Assembly (NCBI GenBank): GCA_008704415.1
Contig: VXIS01000048.1
Span: 146,479 to 210,478, forward strand
DNA: 64,000 nt
Direction: 5' to 3'
DNA from: Sphaerosporella brunnea
Taxonomy: Eukaryota; Ascomycota; Pezizomycetes; Pezizales; Pyronemataceae
Made by a program: the position numbers and the translations under genes. Within the stretch, counting starts at the first letter, position 1, and every line of letters starts with the position of its first letter. The notes beneath the pieces were generated by a model. That model worked only from the letters and a program-made list of their open reading frames with translations, ran no database searches and had not been told where the DNA came from. Below, piece after piece: positions 1 through 10,225 of this stretch.

Positions 1-608
1 GAGGAATCTACCTTTCCGGCGTAAAACTCTTGGAGCCCGGTGTCGCGGTTCAGAACCCTGATCACTTTCACTTCACCGTCCTCTTCATGGGCATACTCTG
101 GCTGCGCATCAAACTGCCGTCGCAGCAGCACGTCCACGCCAGCTCCCTTGACCTCCCGCAAGAAATCCCCCAAAACCTTGTGCGCGACCTTCGGTTCGAA
201 GTGGTATCCGTTGTTGCAATCTCTCACTTGTTTCGAATTTGCCCCGTACTTGTCGATGTAGTGCTGTTTGATGCGATGAACGAATTCCAGAAACAAGCCG
301 CCGGTGGCCCCCTGAGTCGCAATGTCGGTTGCGCCCAATCCGTTCGCCGGCAACCCACCAAAATGCGATGTGCGCTCGAGAACCAAAACTCTCGCAGTAC
401 CTTTCGAAGCTCGCGAGGCGGCAACCGCAGCCATAATTCCGCCCGGCGTCCCGCCGACAATAACGACATCGTAGCTTACCGTCACGGTCGCGCTGAAATC
501 GATGTAGACAATCTGCGATGCAACGATCAGGGCCAGAACAAGGAATAGAGCTGCCCGGCGTAGCCATCGCATGTTAATTTGTGTCGACGACGACGACGGC
601 GACGACAT
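1..608 (-). CDS. Membrane-anchored FAD-dependent oxidoreductase, 3' end missing
   Basis: The minus-strand frame is open from an ATG at 608 to the window edge, about 202 residues. A hydrophobic segment follows two Arg residues (about residues 19-32), which fits a signal anchor. It is followed by a beta strand and a dinucleotide-binding loop, VVIVGGTPGG (residues 48-57), and a matching acidic strand end VLVLER. This layout is that of FAD_oxidored-type flavoproteins, which bind FAD through the GxGxxG loop (here GGTPGG). Substrate is unknown. The first ATG (608) has A at -3; a second in-frame ATG at 572 would drop only 12 Ser-rich residues. The C-terminal substrate domain lies outside the window. 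An AAG/GTAGAT near position 10 could be a splice donor, but the frame stays open to the edge. Confidence 0.82.
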   Translation of the reverse strand, partial: MSSPSSSSTQINMRWLRRAALFLVLALIVASQIVYIDFSATVTVSYDVVIVGGTPGGIMAAVAASRASKGTARVLVLERTSHFGGLPANGLGATDIATQGATGGLFLEFVHRIKQHYIDKYGANSKQVRDCNNGYHFEPKVAHKVLGDFLREVKGAGVDVLLRRQFDAQPEYAHEEDGEVKVIRVLNRDTGLQEFYAGKVDS

Positions 609-2390
609 CTTGGCGTCGATCTTGGAGTAGTTAAAGCTGTTCCCGGTACCGGTATTTCGTTGCTTGGCAAAGGATAAGATTCTCTTGGCAAAACTTTCAC
701 TTCAAAATAAAAGCAAAGAGGGATGCTGGCGAACTTATATGGGGGCCGAAATTGAAGGGCTGGCTGCCACGGAGAAATACTATTTTTGAATGGGACTTAG
801 TGGGTGAGGGGTTTGTCGGCCTGACCCAGCTGAGTCTGGCAAGCATAACTACGGACTAACTGTTGCTTGATCTGCGAAGGCGTAGCTGGACTCAGCGTTG
901 GCCAAGGTGGCTTTCCATGACTGTAGGCAGCCCAGATAAGCCATCTGGGACTCACAGGAATGCCGTTGAGTTGGCATCTCAGCGCGAGGGTTCGTCTGCA
1001 ACCTTGCATTTGCGGCTGGACGTATGTTTTCTTCTTATTGCGCCATACAGCGCCATGCTGTTCCGGCCGAACTGGACACAGTGAGATAGCCGAGCTGGTC
1101 GCTATGTCGGATGAGAGTTCCCGATAGAGGCCTATGGCCCTGGTTTGGCTGTGAGTTGGAGCTCTTGGTGTGTATCAATCTGCCCTGAATCTTTGACGGC
1201 CGTACGGAGGGGTTTGCGGGTTTGCGGGCAAAATCTCGCATACGACGGCTACGTATATCCAATAGGTAAACTATACCAGCCACTAAACAACTGGACCAAG
1301 CGGTGGAGGATGCGCGGCCTTTCTTGTCGATCACTAGACCAGCAAGCAAGAATTTGATGATCAGCAATTTATGCACATCACCCCCCCCCTCTATGAAGTA
1401 GGGCTTTTATGTGAAGCAATCCGGTTTGCCGCTTCTGTGAAAGTCCTCGGCGATCCGGCCACCAGCTGCGAGGATTGCCAATCACCCCTCTCACGGAAAC
1501 ATAGGCCCGTACGAGTCTGCGGCTGACCGCTTGAAGCTTGTGGTACAGCATGCAGAATTTACAAGCACGTTGTTTAATTGGTTTCTGGGGTGACAAATGG
1601 GATCCAGCGTCATGATCCAAAGCGTCCAAGCGCTCACCGCACACGGAGAATCACTCGACAAAGCTAGCACCTACCCTTTGAGTATGATATGATGCCTGTA
1701 TGATCATCAAACGCCGAAAGCTTAGCCATCGGTTTCGACATGGGTATGATACGTATGGCTAACTCGAACAGTGCACAGCCCGCGGTTTAATATATGCACA
1801 ACTTTAACCGATAAGTTGACATACGCGGCCGGCGGGTAGCCTAATCGCTAGAAACGCCGTATTAATAGGGAGGTTGCTTTTAAAGTGCTTTGGAAAAAGT
1901 CTCTCTACGATGCGGGTATCTGCTTCCAGAAATACGAGTTCAAGGTCAACATCCGGTCGCCTCATCTCTAAATAAGGCTGAAACTCCAGGCAACTAGATG
2001 AAACACTGGCCGCATTCCTGCTTGACAAAGCATAAGGCTTCGATTTGGATGGGCCTGAATGGTCAGCATGCGCCCACGAGAGACTTTGTCTGATGTCGAT
2101 GCGAAACAGTGGCGGTTGGCCAACACATGCGCTCAATCTTTACAGCACAAAGCTTGTCGCCATCAGTGGGCGCTTTAACATCGGTAGCATGTCTCAGAAC
2201 TTTCGCAGCCTAACGATGCGTTCTGCTCTCTTTGGTACTTGGCGAAAGCTTGTCTAAGCCTCCTGTAGATACTAAGTACTTAGTAGTAATTATGTGAGAG
2301 ACCGGCAACAACACCTATTCTAAAGCTGTTGTGTTCGCTTCTAAAGCGATGTTCTATAGAGGGGGGGTATAGCCACCCCTCTATCCACGC
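609..2390. other. Gene-free stretch, 5' side of the FAD oxidoreductase
   Basis: Short overlapping open frames on both strands with no recognisable protein, no coherent splice structure and no similarity I can name. The first few hundred bases must hold the promoter of the FAD oxidoreductase; I see no distinctive promoter element. The rest looks like decayed repeat DNA next to the hAT elements. Confidence 0.5.
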
Positions 2391-2398
2391 CTTGTAGA

Positions 2399-2735
2399 CA
2401 GTGTTCCTAATATCCAGCCTGCCCGTCGGGCTGATCGATAAGACGGGCGGGCTGTTTGGGCTGCAGCCCACCTCGGGCTGGCTGGCGGGCTTCCAGCGGA
2501 TGCAGGGATCATGCGCTATGGGGAATGGAGCAACAGCTACACAGAAACACTCGTCAGTTTCTTCAGTTTACGACGTAACTAGGTCGAACTGATGGTTGCA
2601 TGACAGGTTCACCTCAGTCGAAAGTGCTTGGCAGCCCGGCAGCCAGCTCGTCGTGATTTGAGACAGCCGGGCTGTTGCCTTTTGGCAGCCTGCCCGCATA
2701 GCCGGGCTTTTTGGGGCTGGCTATTAGGAACACTG
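2399..2735. mobile_element. hAT-type MITE, 337 bp, with target duplication
   Basis: The element begins CAGTGTTCCTAATATCCAGC and its right end, read in reverse complement, begins CAGTGTTCCTAATAGCCAGC, so the terminal inverted repeats match at 20 of 21 bases. Directly outside lie cttgtaga (2391-2398) and tttgtaga (2736-2743), an 8-bp duplication with one C/T difference. CAGTG-type termini with an 8-bp duplication are the hallmark of hAT transposons. The interior is rich in gcccgg/ccgggc motifs and has no transposase frame, so this is a non-autonomous (MITE) copy. Similar subterminal sequence recurs near 11.7-12.0 kb and 62.9 kb. Confidence 0.85.
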
Positions 2736-2743
2736 TTTGTAGA

Positions 2744-3059
2744 TTACCCGTTCTAACGCCCGACCAGCTTTCGCTGACGGGCCCTATAGACTCTCCAATG
2801 GTAGTTTCAGCCGAATATTATCTTCACTATGTTTTTTTGCAGCGAAGATTCGGTGCCGGAAAAAGTTGTCACGGTAGGGCGATGCAGTGCGGCGTTGTCC
2901 GGATTCGAGGATTTGTTTTAAGCCCCATAGCATAGTTTCTGGCTCCAAATGTTGATCTTTCACAGTAAAAGAAGCTGGCAGCTTAATGCAAGCTCCGTGC
3001 TCCATCTCTCTTGCCCGACCTACGTTCCAGGTAGAAAACCTAAGATATGGTAAAGCCTC
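2744..3059. other. Intergenic, no gene seen
   Basis: Between the hAT MITE and the hAT transposase remnants. Only short open frames on both strands; part may be older transposase sequence too decayed to read. Confidence 0.4.
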
Positions 3060-3591
3060 ACTATTTATTGAGAGAGGTATAAAAGTTTGTTTGAGGCGGC
3101 CATGCCGTCTGGAAAACAGTGAGATAGAGGACCGAAATGGCCTGAGAGTGATGCCCTTCATAGTGAACAACGAAAAGCCATATATTCCGGGTCTTCAGGG
3201 CACCAGACCTTGCTGAGCTTACACTAAACCTCCCGCACACGCTTTCCAACTCTGTGCCTTCAGAGCGTCTGTTTTTCACTAGGAATCTCATCCACGACCC
3301 GAAGAAAATCGTCTTACAGCAGCCTGATGTCGAAAAGATATTCTACATACATATTGTGAACATGCATATTCTGGAGCGGTCCTTCCGAGAACCACGCAGG
3401 AGCAGCTAATGAATCTTGAATTCGGAGGTGAGTTGTAGTGCAAGAGTGGCTCTCGCGCGCCCGTGGGAGCTCAGGCTCTTTGAACGGACCCAACAAAAAA
3501 CAACGCATCATGCGGTATTACCCGGTCTCTGTTTTTCACTGCAGTTTCAAACATTAGCTTGGTATTGCTTTCAAAAATAAATGAAACATAG
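3060..3591 (+). mobile_element. Decayed hAT transposase 3' region, left copy
   Basis: A frame at 3245-3409 reads SNSVPSERLFFTRNLI, then IFYIHIVNMHILER, then a stop. This is the pattern of the hAT C-terminal dimerisation domain (S-S-x-S-E-R-x-F-S...N-L-I...). Upstream sequence is broken by stops. The segment has a diverged inverted partner at 3780-4440. The innermost 60 bases (3531-3591, starting GTTTTTCACTGCAGTTTCAA) are nearly identical to the reverse complement of 3780-3842. Boundaries are approximate, set by where the two copies can be aligned by eye. Confidence 0.72.
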
Positions 3592-3779
3592 TATAGTAAT
3601 GCTAGTAATGAGCTTAACTTATAATAATCGACCCTATCCGCGAATAATAATCAGCGAGCCCACACGATTTAGAATATAGATCAGATCTTGTATTATCTAT
3701 CTGTTATCTGGGCGATCTACTATTATACCGACGACTTTACAGTTATTCACAGACAGTCACTCGCGCAATCAGTAGGGGT

Positions 3780-4440
3780 CTATGTTTCCTTTATTTTTGA
3801 TAGCAATACTGAGTTAATGTTTGAAACTGCAGTGAAAAAACAAAGGTCGCGCTGAGACCGAGTGATACCCCGTTATTCAGGGTTTTTTCTTAGTTTTTTT
3901 CAACGTCAGGTCGGCGGCGAGAGCTCCGACAGGTGCGCGACAGCCTACAACTCATCTTCAAGTTTAAGATCCATGAGCTGGCTCCTCGATGTCTAGCAAT
4001 TCCGTCTCTTCAACCTGATCCCAGCAGCGTGGTTCCCTGAAGGAACACTCCAGGATACGCCCATTCATATGTATGTATGCAGGATAGCCTATCAGCGCGC
4101 TCCGCAGCGAGACGATTTCTCTTTTTGTCGGGGATGAGGTTTCTAATAGAAAAAGACCGCTCTGAATGCACAGAGTTGGAGAGGGTGTGTACATAGAAGA
4201 CTAAGAGCGCTCTGTCGCAAACGGTGCCATTTCTTCCCATCAGAGCATTACCATGTTCACTGGCAGAAGCCGGAGAAGAGGGGTGCTCTATATACATCAT
4301 GGCCGGTGTCTACTATCTCACTTTCAAGAGTCACAGAATGCGAATGGCTCTTTTCTGGCGCACTTTTTTCCAGTTGGCGAGAACGCTTTCCCTCTTTTAT
4401 TCAGATAGTCATACAGAGTTTTATACCTCTCTCAAGCGCG
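3780..4440 (-). mobile_element. Decayed hAT transposase 3' region, right copy
   Basis: The minus-strand frame (about 4300-4010) contains LSNSVHSERSFSIRNLI followed by KKRNRLAAERADRL and a Tyr/Ile-rich helix. This matches the hATC dimerisation domain more closely than the left copy does. Aligned with the left copy, the two share most bases over roughly 400-500 bp with several indels, including a segment around 3990-4020 absent on the left. It lies tail to tail with the left copy across a 188-bp spacer at 3592-3779. No target duplication could be identified. Confidence 0.75.
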
Positions 4441-5183
4441 GTAATGGAAGATTTCCCGCAAGGATCTGGAGGGGTTCAGAAGGGCTCTGGAAGCTTTGAC
4501 ACCTTGTTTTTCCGGAAAACCGGCGTGCGAGAGGAAAAGTCTGAATAGAGGGAGAGGGGGTCTATTCAGAATTCTAGACGTTTAAAAATCTGGGTGGCGC
4601 AAGGTGATTGGCGGTGGTCGCTCCGAGTAGCCATAAAACATCGGCCCTCGACCGATCGCTTTACTTTGGAAAATCAGCCCAACGGGAATGGGGGGACCCT
4701 TTCAGACACGGTTTCTGACTTCTAAACCCTTCTAAATAGAGGGAACCGGCAGAATTTGACTTTGTGACGCTGGCGCTGGCGGCACCGGATGCGAAGAGGT
4801 GATTTGTGGAGAGCAAGCTGTGCGCGACCCGGAGCGGCAGATGTTCAGAGATCGGGATGCGAACCCCAGAATCCAAGCAGCTGGAGTTCTGCTTGACGGC
4901 CGTCAGCGAACCCACAAATCACATCTTCGCATGCACCTAGTTGCCGGCAGCACCAACCTCAAAACCCCAAATCCCGCCGGATCCCTCTAATTCTTGCGGG
5001 AAGTCTTCCAATAAAGAGTGAAGCTTTGGTTTCGCAACCGAAACGACGGTAATCGAACCGTAACAATCGACCTCTAGAAATCAGAAACCCCTGCCAAGCC
5101 GATGACGTTTTGGTTCCTCGGTCGTCCCCGCATCACTTCCGAAAACTCCGACCCCACAGAGCTCCAGCTCTCAAACCTCACCC
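4441..5183. other. Intergenic, upstream of the omega-amidase
   Basis: No gene seen. The distal part carries more repeat-like sequence (two similar phrases around ctattcagaattctag and cttctaaatagaggg). The last 150 bases before the ATG at 5184 are pyrimidine-rich, as expected for a fungal promoter/leader. Confidence 0.5.
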
Positions 5184-6214
5184 ATGTTCCGCCGTTTGAT
5201 CAACACCACCGCTAAAGCTTTCTTCCCCGCCAGAAACATGTCGACATCACCGTCAGGCCCGCTTCTCAAGCCTTGCAAGCTTGCATTGATTCAGCTCAAG
5301 ACCGGTAAATTCTCAGCCCCGCCCTGTGTCCGCTAGCTATCCCGCAATTCTAAATCACCGTCAAAGGCAGCGACAAGAGCGCCAACCTCACACGCGCTTG
5401 CGAGAAGGTTGCGCTTGCGGCCAAAGCCGGCGCTGACATCGTCGTGTTGCCCGAGTGCTTCAACTCTCCGTACGGAACCGAGCATTTCCCGAAATATGCG
5501 GAGCCTCTGCCGTCGCTCGAAAAGCCCACGCCGCCGGACGAGTCCGAGGCCCCGAGTTACCACCGCCTGTCGGCGCTGTCGAAGGAACACAACATCCATT
5601 TGGTCGCCGGGTCGATTCCCGAGCTCGAGCCCAGCACCAAGAAGCTCTACAACACGTCGCTAATCTTCTCGCCCGCTGGAACACTGCTCGGAAAACACCG
5701 CAAGGTCCACCTCTTCGACATAGATATCCCCGGAAAGATCAGGTTCAAGGAGTCGGAGGTTCTTACTGGCGGCTCGGAGCCAACGCTGGTGGACACGCCG
5801 TTTGGAAAGTTCGGTGTTGGTATCTGCTACGATGTGCGGTTCCCCGAACTCGCTATGATTGCGGCGAGACGCGGCGCTTTTGCTATGATCTATCCCGGCG
5901 CGTTTAATATGACCACTGGCCCTCTGCACTGGGAGCTGCTGGCGAGAGCAAGGGCTGTGGACAACCAGGTGTGGGTTGCAATGTGTTCGCCCGCCAGGGA
6001 CCTCGAGGGCACTGGATATGTGGCGTTTGGGGAGAGCATGGTCGTTGATCCTAACGGATTGGTTGTGAAGAAGGCCGGGGCGGAGGAGGATATGGTCGTG
6101 GTTGACTTGGCGCCTGAAAAGGTGGTGGAGGTCCGGAGTGGGATTCCGGTGACCACGCAGCGCAGATTTGACGTTTATCCCGACGTTTCAGGGGTTGCGG
6201 GCTCTTCCGCATGA
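5184..6214 (+). CDS. NIT2-type omega-amidase (nitrilase superfamily)
   Basis: Exons 5184-5304 and 5367-6214 (62-bp intron, donor GTAAAT) give 322 residues, the usual size. Carbon-nitrogen hydrolase fold with the nitrilase triad visible: Glu in VLPECFNSPYG (about residue 68), Lys in GKHRKVHLF (about 149), Cys in GICYDVRFPE (about 192). The ECFNSPYG signature is that of the NIT2/omega-amidase branch, which hydrolyses alpha-ketoglutaramate and alpha-ketosuccinamate to keto acid and ammonia. The first 18 residues are basic and hydroxylated (RR, K, R, no acids) and look like a mitochondrial presequence. A second in-frame Met at residue 19 would give a cytosolic form. Converges on the binding-protein gene downstream. 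Confidence 0.93.
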
Positions 6215-6368
6215 ATGATTTGTCCGCAAAGGATAACCATGGCTGTATCTCTCTTAAGCTCAAATTCTGCCATGGCCCAAGTTGCCACATTCCGGTAAAT
6301 ACCAAACTCTCAATATTGTGACTCAATTGTTTTTGTACATAAATAACTCAGCCGCGCTTCGATTACAC

Positions 6369-7570
6369 CTAGATCCCATCGACCAGCGGGCTAAGACCCT
6401 GCGCAGTGCCAATCTGGCTCTCAAACTGCAGCTTGTACCACTCAACCTTAGTCCTGTCCACCATAAACTTCTCAAACGCCAGCGGGTCCACAAATTCCTT
6501 CTGGAACATTTCCTGGGCGCCAAAGCCATTCCTAGTTCCGGCCAAGCCGTTGCGCTGCCAGTTGCGCTGGTAATCGTCGCCCATGACCCAGCTCAAAAAC
6601 AGCCTTGCCGACTCCGGCATCTTGGTGGAAGAGAAGATTGCGCCACGCTGCGGCCAGCACATGTAGTTGTCCTCTGGGAGCACTAGCTTGATGTTGCTCT
6701 CGCCCGTGGGGAAGGTGGTGAAGGAGATTGCCGCCTGGCTGCTCGGCTGCGAGAGGATTTTTCCCGGCGTCGCGGTGCCCCGAACCCAGTGCACGTTCTG
6801 CGATATTAGCGCCGAGAACCACTTCCACCCATATTTCTCGATGATGATCGAGAAGAGGAAGGCTATGGCGTCGTCGTCATTGGGGTAAGTGAGCACGAGC
6901 TTGTTCTTCCACTCGGGCTTTAGGAAGTCCTGGTACGTCTTAGGAATCTCAGCCCCTGCGGGAAGCTTGTTCTCGTTGTAGATGATGGGCCCGAAGTTGT
7001 CTTTATCATACCTCTGCTATTAGTTTACCACACTCACTGCTAATTTGGGATCTGGGGGGACATACAGAAAAAGGCACCAAGGTAATACCCCTCCTCATCC
7101 TTCAACCTCGGATCGACGTCCTCCCACTCGCGGAACTTGTACGGCATCAACCTCCCCTCGCTCTTCCAGCGCGGGTAGTCATGCATCGTCTGCAGGAACG
7201 CCGCATCTACACAGTCACTTCCGGTTTCGAGGAATGCGCGGTCCGTCTTCATGTCCCAGTACTTGGATAGGTCGACGGTGACGTTTACTTTCACCTCTGG
7301 GAAGAGGGATTCGAACGCGGCGGCGACGGAATCGGATTGTTCTGTTGTCGCAAATCATAATCAGCTGGCTGTAAAGTTTGGGGTAAGGGGGCGTGTACCA
7401 TCGCCACCCCAGGCTACTTGGAGCACTCCCGACTCCTTGCGGGCTGCGGCATAGATTTGGCGGAGGTCGCGGCGTTCGATGTCGGTTGCACGATTGCTGG
7501 GTGTGGAGAGGGCCGGAGAAGCCAGGGCGAGAACACTGGCCAAGATGGCCGGGACGGTTGAAAGACGCAT
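6369..7570 (-). CDS. Secreted periplasmic-binding-protein-like protein (type 2 PBP fold)
   Basis: Exons 7570-7399, 7341-7066 and 7000-6369 give 359 residues. N-terminal signal peptide (MRLSTVPAILASVLALASPA). The mature part starts with a helix followed by VLQVAWGGDG, then FPEVKVNVTVDLSKYWD, YPRWKSEGRLMPYK, YNENKLP and WKNKLVLTYPNDDDA. This order of motifs is that of bacterial substrate-binding proteins of the iron(III)/thiamine/polyamine type. Here it has no lipobox and no partner permease nearby. Such stand-alone PBP-like proteins occur in fungi; the ligand is unknown. The second intron is the least certain: I chose donor GTATGT (7065) and acceptor AAAG (7001) because they alone restore frame. 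An earlier in-frame ATG at 7621 is possible, but the 7570 start gives a cleaner signal peptide. Confidence 0.78.
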
Positions 7571-9154
7571 AATACGTAACTGATCTAGATTAAGCTGAAA
7601 AATAAAAAGCAATAAAAACAAAAAAACAGCGAGTGACTATAGCTAGAAGTGCTTATTGCTATACTGTACTTTCAGCGGGAAGGGTCCCATTATAAACTGT
7701 TGACTGGAGCCCCCACCCCCCCTCAATATATGCATCACCATCGTACATATGGACAGTGGTTTCCCGGTCAACTACTCTGCCTCTCCCCGTAAAAGGGCAA
7801 TTGCGCCGTGGGGGCCTGTGAAATAGAGGCTTTCTGCCCGCCCAAAAAGGGACGCGAAACGTGAAGCAAACGGTCTCAGTCTGAACTGTTAGTGGTATAT
7901 CTTGATCATCTTGAGTATGAGAGATGTGATCTACCAGATTTGGCTTCCCTCAACACTCTCGGTGATTAGTGAAGGTTGGTAGGGATTATCGTTGCAATGA
8001 CGATTCCTACCATTTTCGCCATGGTAAGACCACCTTTCGCGTTCCCTTTTGGGTGGGCAGAAAGCCTTTACAGGCCAACCACCTAACCCTCACCCGACTA
8101 CTACCTAACCAATGGCTACATATGTGAGGGGAAATAACATTTTCAAAATAAGGATTGTAGATCTTTTTTGTAGATCTAGATCTGGTTCGCCGAACTCCGA
8201 GCTCGGGCCCTTTTACCGCGCATACATATGTAAACAAACGTGACGTACGCGTTTTTTTACCGACCCTAAATTATAATATGAAGTATGAAGAAGAATGCAT
8301 TTGTCAGTGCCAGCAAATCCAAGTTTCTGCGTGAAGCTATCACATTATCCCCGGCTCTAACTACCTAGGTAGATACTATCAGTATTCCTGGTTCCCGGAA
8401 GGTCCCATCATAAGGGCCTAGGTAGGGTAGGGGTCTCGGGATGGGATCGGAGCGGGAAGCTTAAGAGCCCTAGATTTGGTGAGTCCGCTTGCAGTTACAG
8501 AGAAGCCCGCAAACCGATCTGTGCAGTAAATTATGCAAGGGACGCTTACCCGTATGTACAGTACTAGGACAAAAAGAAGGGGTATGAGCTGGGAGGCGGT
8601 ATTGAGAGCTTTTCGGAACCCATACAAAAAGTGACTTGACAACGGCCCTTTGCACACTCTGCCAGCTCGTCACGCAACACAAACACCTTTTTTTTTCTTA
8701 ATCTGCCACCAGAAACGAAGATTCAAGATATTTGTTTAGCGTTTTGCATGGCGGAGCGAAGTTATAAATTGCGTGGTGGTGGTTAGATAGAGGTCTCAAC
8801 ACGAACACTTTGGCTGTGACTGTATATGTTAATCCCAGGCGAGAAATTGCCGATGCACAGAGCATTACCGAGGTAGTATTCGCTCCGAAGCGATCTCACG
8901 TCAGCAGTTATAGCCAAAGTCTAATACAGAGCAATTTTTATAAAGATGATTCCTCTCGTACCACGATTCAGGAAGCCGTAGTTGCCCCGGAGGATTGGGT
9001 GCAGTGACAGGATCGAGGTATGTACCTAATACTCAGCTCAGAAACCATGAAAATACAACATCACTTGCCACCACGTGTTACTCTATGTGATAAATTATAT
9101 CCATATATACTTAGATACTTATGTACATCGCCAAACCCAATCACAACCCCTTGG
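7571..9154. other. Gene-poor stretch
   Basis: Promoter side of the binding-protein gene, then an inverted-repeat structure (7811-8078, listed separately) and AT-rich sequence. No coding frame I can support. Confidence 0.45.
7811..8078. repeat. Imperfect inverted repeat with internal hairpin
   Basis: Left arm 7811-7862 contains GGCTTTCTGCCCGCCCAAAA. The reverse complement of 8031-8078 contains GGCTTTCTGCCCACCCAAAA, with flanking bases (GGCCTGT, then GGGA-CGCGAAA) also shared. A second hairpin lies inside at 7978-8011 (GGTAGG...CCTACC arms). Looser shared words outside (TACATATG, GTAAAAGGGC near 7746-7798 and 8208-8230) suggest the repeat once extended further. It looks like a foldback or MITE-type element; no target duplication was recognised. 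Confidence 0.5.
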
Positions 9155-10225
9155 CTACCGCAACCGGATCGATTGATTATCGATCAACTGGAGGCTCACA
9201 TCATCGATGCACAAGCAGTTGGAAGCGGCAGGAGCGACACATTGAGCGCTTATGGCACGAGGGCGGAAGTTGTACCAGCCGGGACTTGCTTGGTACACAC
9301 CCGTCACGAAGTCATAATTTTTGGCGGTGCCTGCTGGCGCAGCGACGCTTGGCAAAACCTGACCACCGACGGAACACTGGACGAAACCGTTTCCTGCCGT
9401 TGAAGACAATAGTTAAGCCCCGAAGTTGTGGAGTCTTCTGGGTCACACGTCCACCTGCTGTGTGAGGGAAAATAACCAGTTGCTATGAGCTCCTTGAGCG
9501 TGGCTACATTCAAGTCAGAATTTGGCCTGGCCAGGCTTAGAGGAACTGGCTAGAGAGATGTGTCCAATTACTAGGTGCATGTGCTGGATCTTTGGTTACC
9601 AGGAAAGATCACTGTATTCCCGCCATTCGTATTCCGGGCGCTGGTTACAGTCCAGCTTCCGGATTGCTCAAAGCCGCCATTCACGATAGGGGAGGTGTTG
9701 GTACACACCGCCAGAACACTGACCGGTTGGATGTCAGCTTGTGGGCTCAGATAGCAGTTCGAGAAACTTACCAGGTAGTGACTGTACTTGTCATGGTCGT
9801 TGTGGTTGTCTCAGTAGACGTCACTGCAGGAAGCGGTCATCGCAGGCAGAGTCTCGGTCTGGGTAACGACGGGCAGGGTCTCAGTCTCAGTAACAGCGGG
9901 AAGAGTCTCAGTTTCAGTCCGGGTCTGGGCAACGGCCGGGAGGGTCATTGCAATTGCCTTTGTCTCCGTGATGGCAGGCAATGTCTTAGTTTTGATAGCG
10001 GCCAGGAGAGTTTTTATGACAGTTACACCATACGCTCTCTATCAGCATCGCGGGGCATCGTTCTTACAGTCCGTGTGTTGGTTCTATTGACGATTGATTA
10101 GCATCTGAAAACCTTTCTAAGGGAAATGGGACTTGGTGACGATAGGAATGCCGCGGGGAGCAACAGCAGAGGCCCAGTGGCCAATCCCACCAAAGGACAG
10201 AAGCTGGTGAACTTCACACTGCGCT
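9155..10225 (-). pseudogene. Decayed secreted protein with T/E-rich linker and CenC-like domain
   Basis: Read on the minus strand from 10225, a secretion leader is recognisable (KFTSFCPLVGLA, then in another frame ASAVAPRGIPIVTKS), but the expected ATG is GTG and the frame is shifted. Next come repeats of the type TETLPAVTE (about 9960-9830) and TSTETTTTTMTSTVTT. Then, after a GTAAGT donor, a Cys-led domain TSPIVNGGFEQSGSWTV (about 9700) and the domain end FRPRAISAQCVAPAASNCL with IDDVSLQL (about 9230-9175). This architecture is common in fungal secreted and cell-wall proteins carrying a carbohydrate-binding-like jelly-roll. Several stops and frame changes between the blocks mean no intact product. 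Confidence 0.55.
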
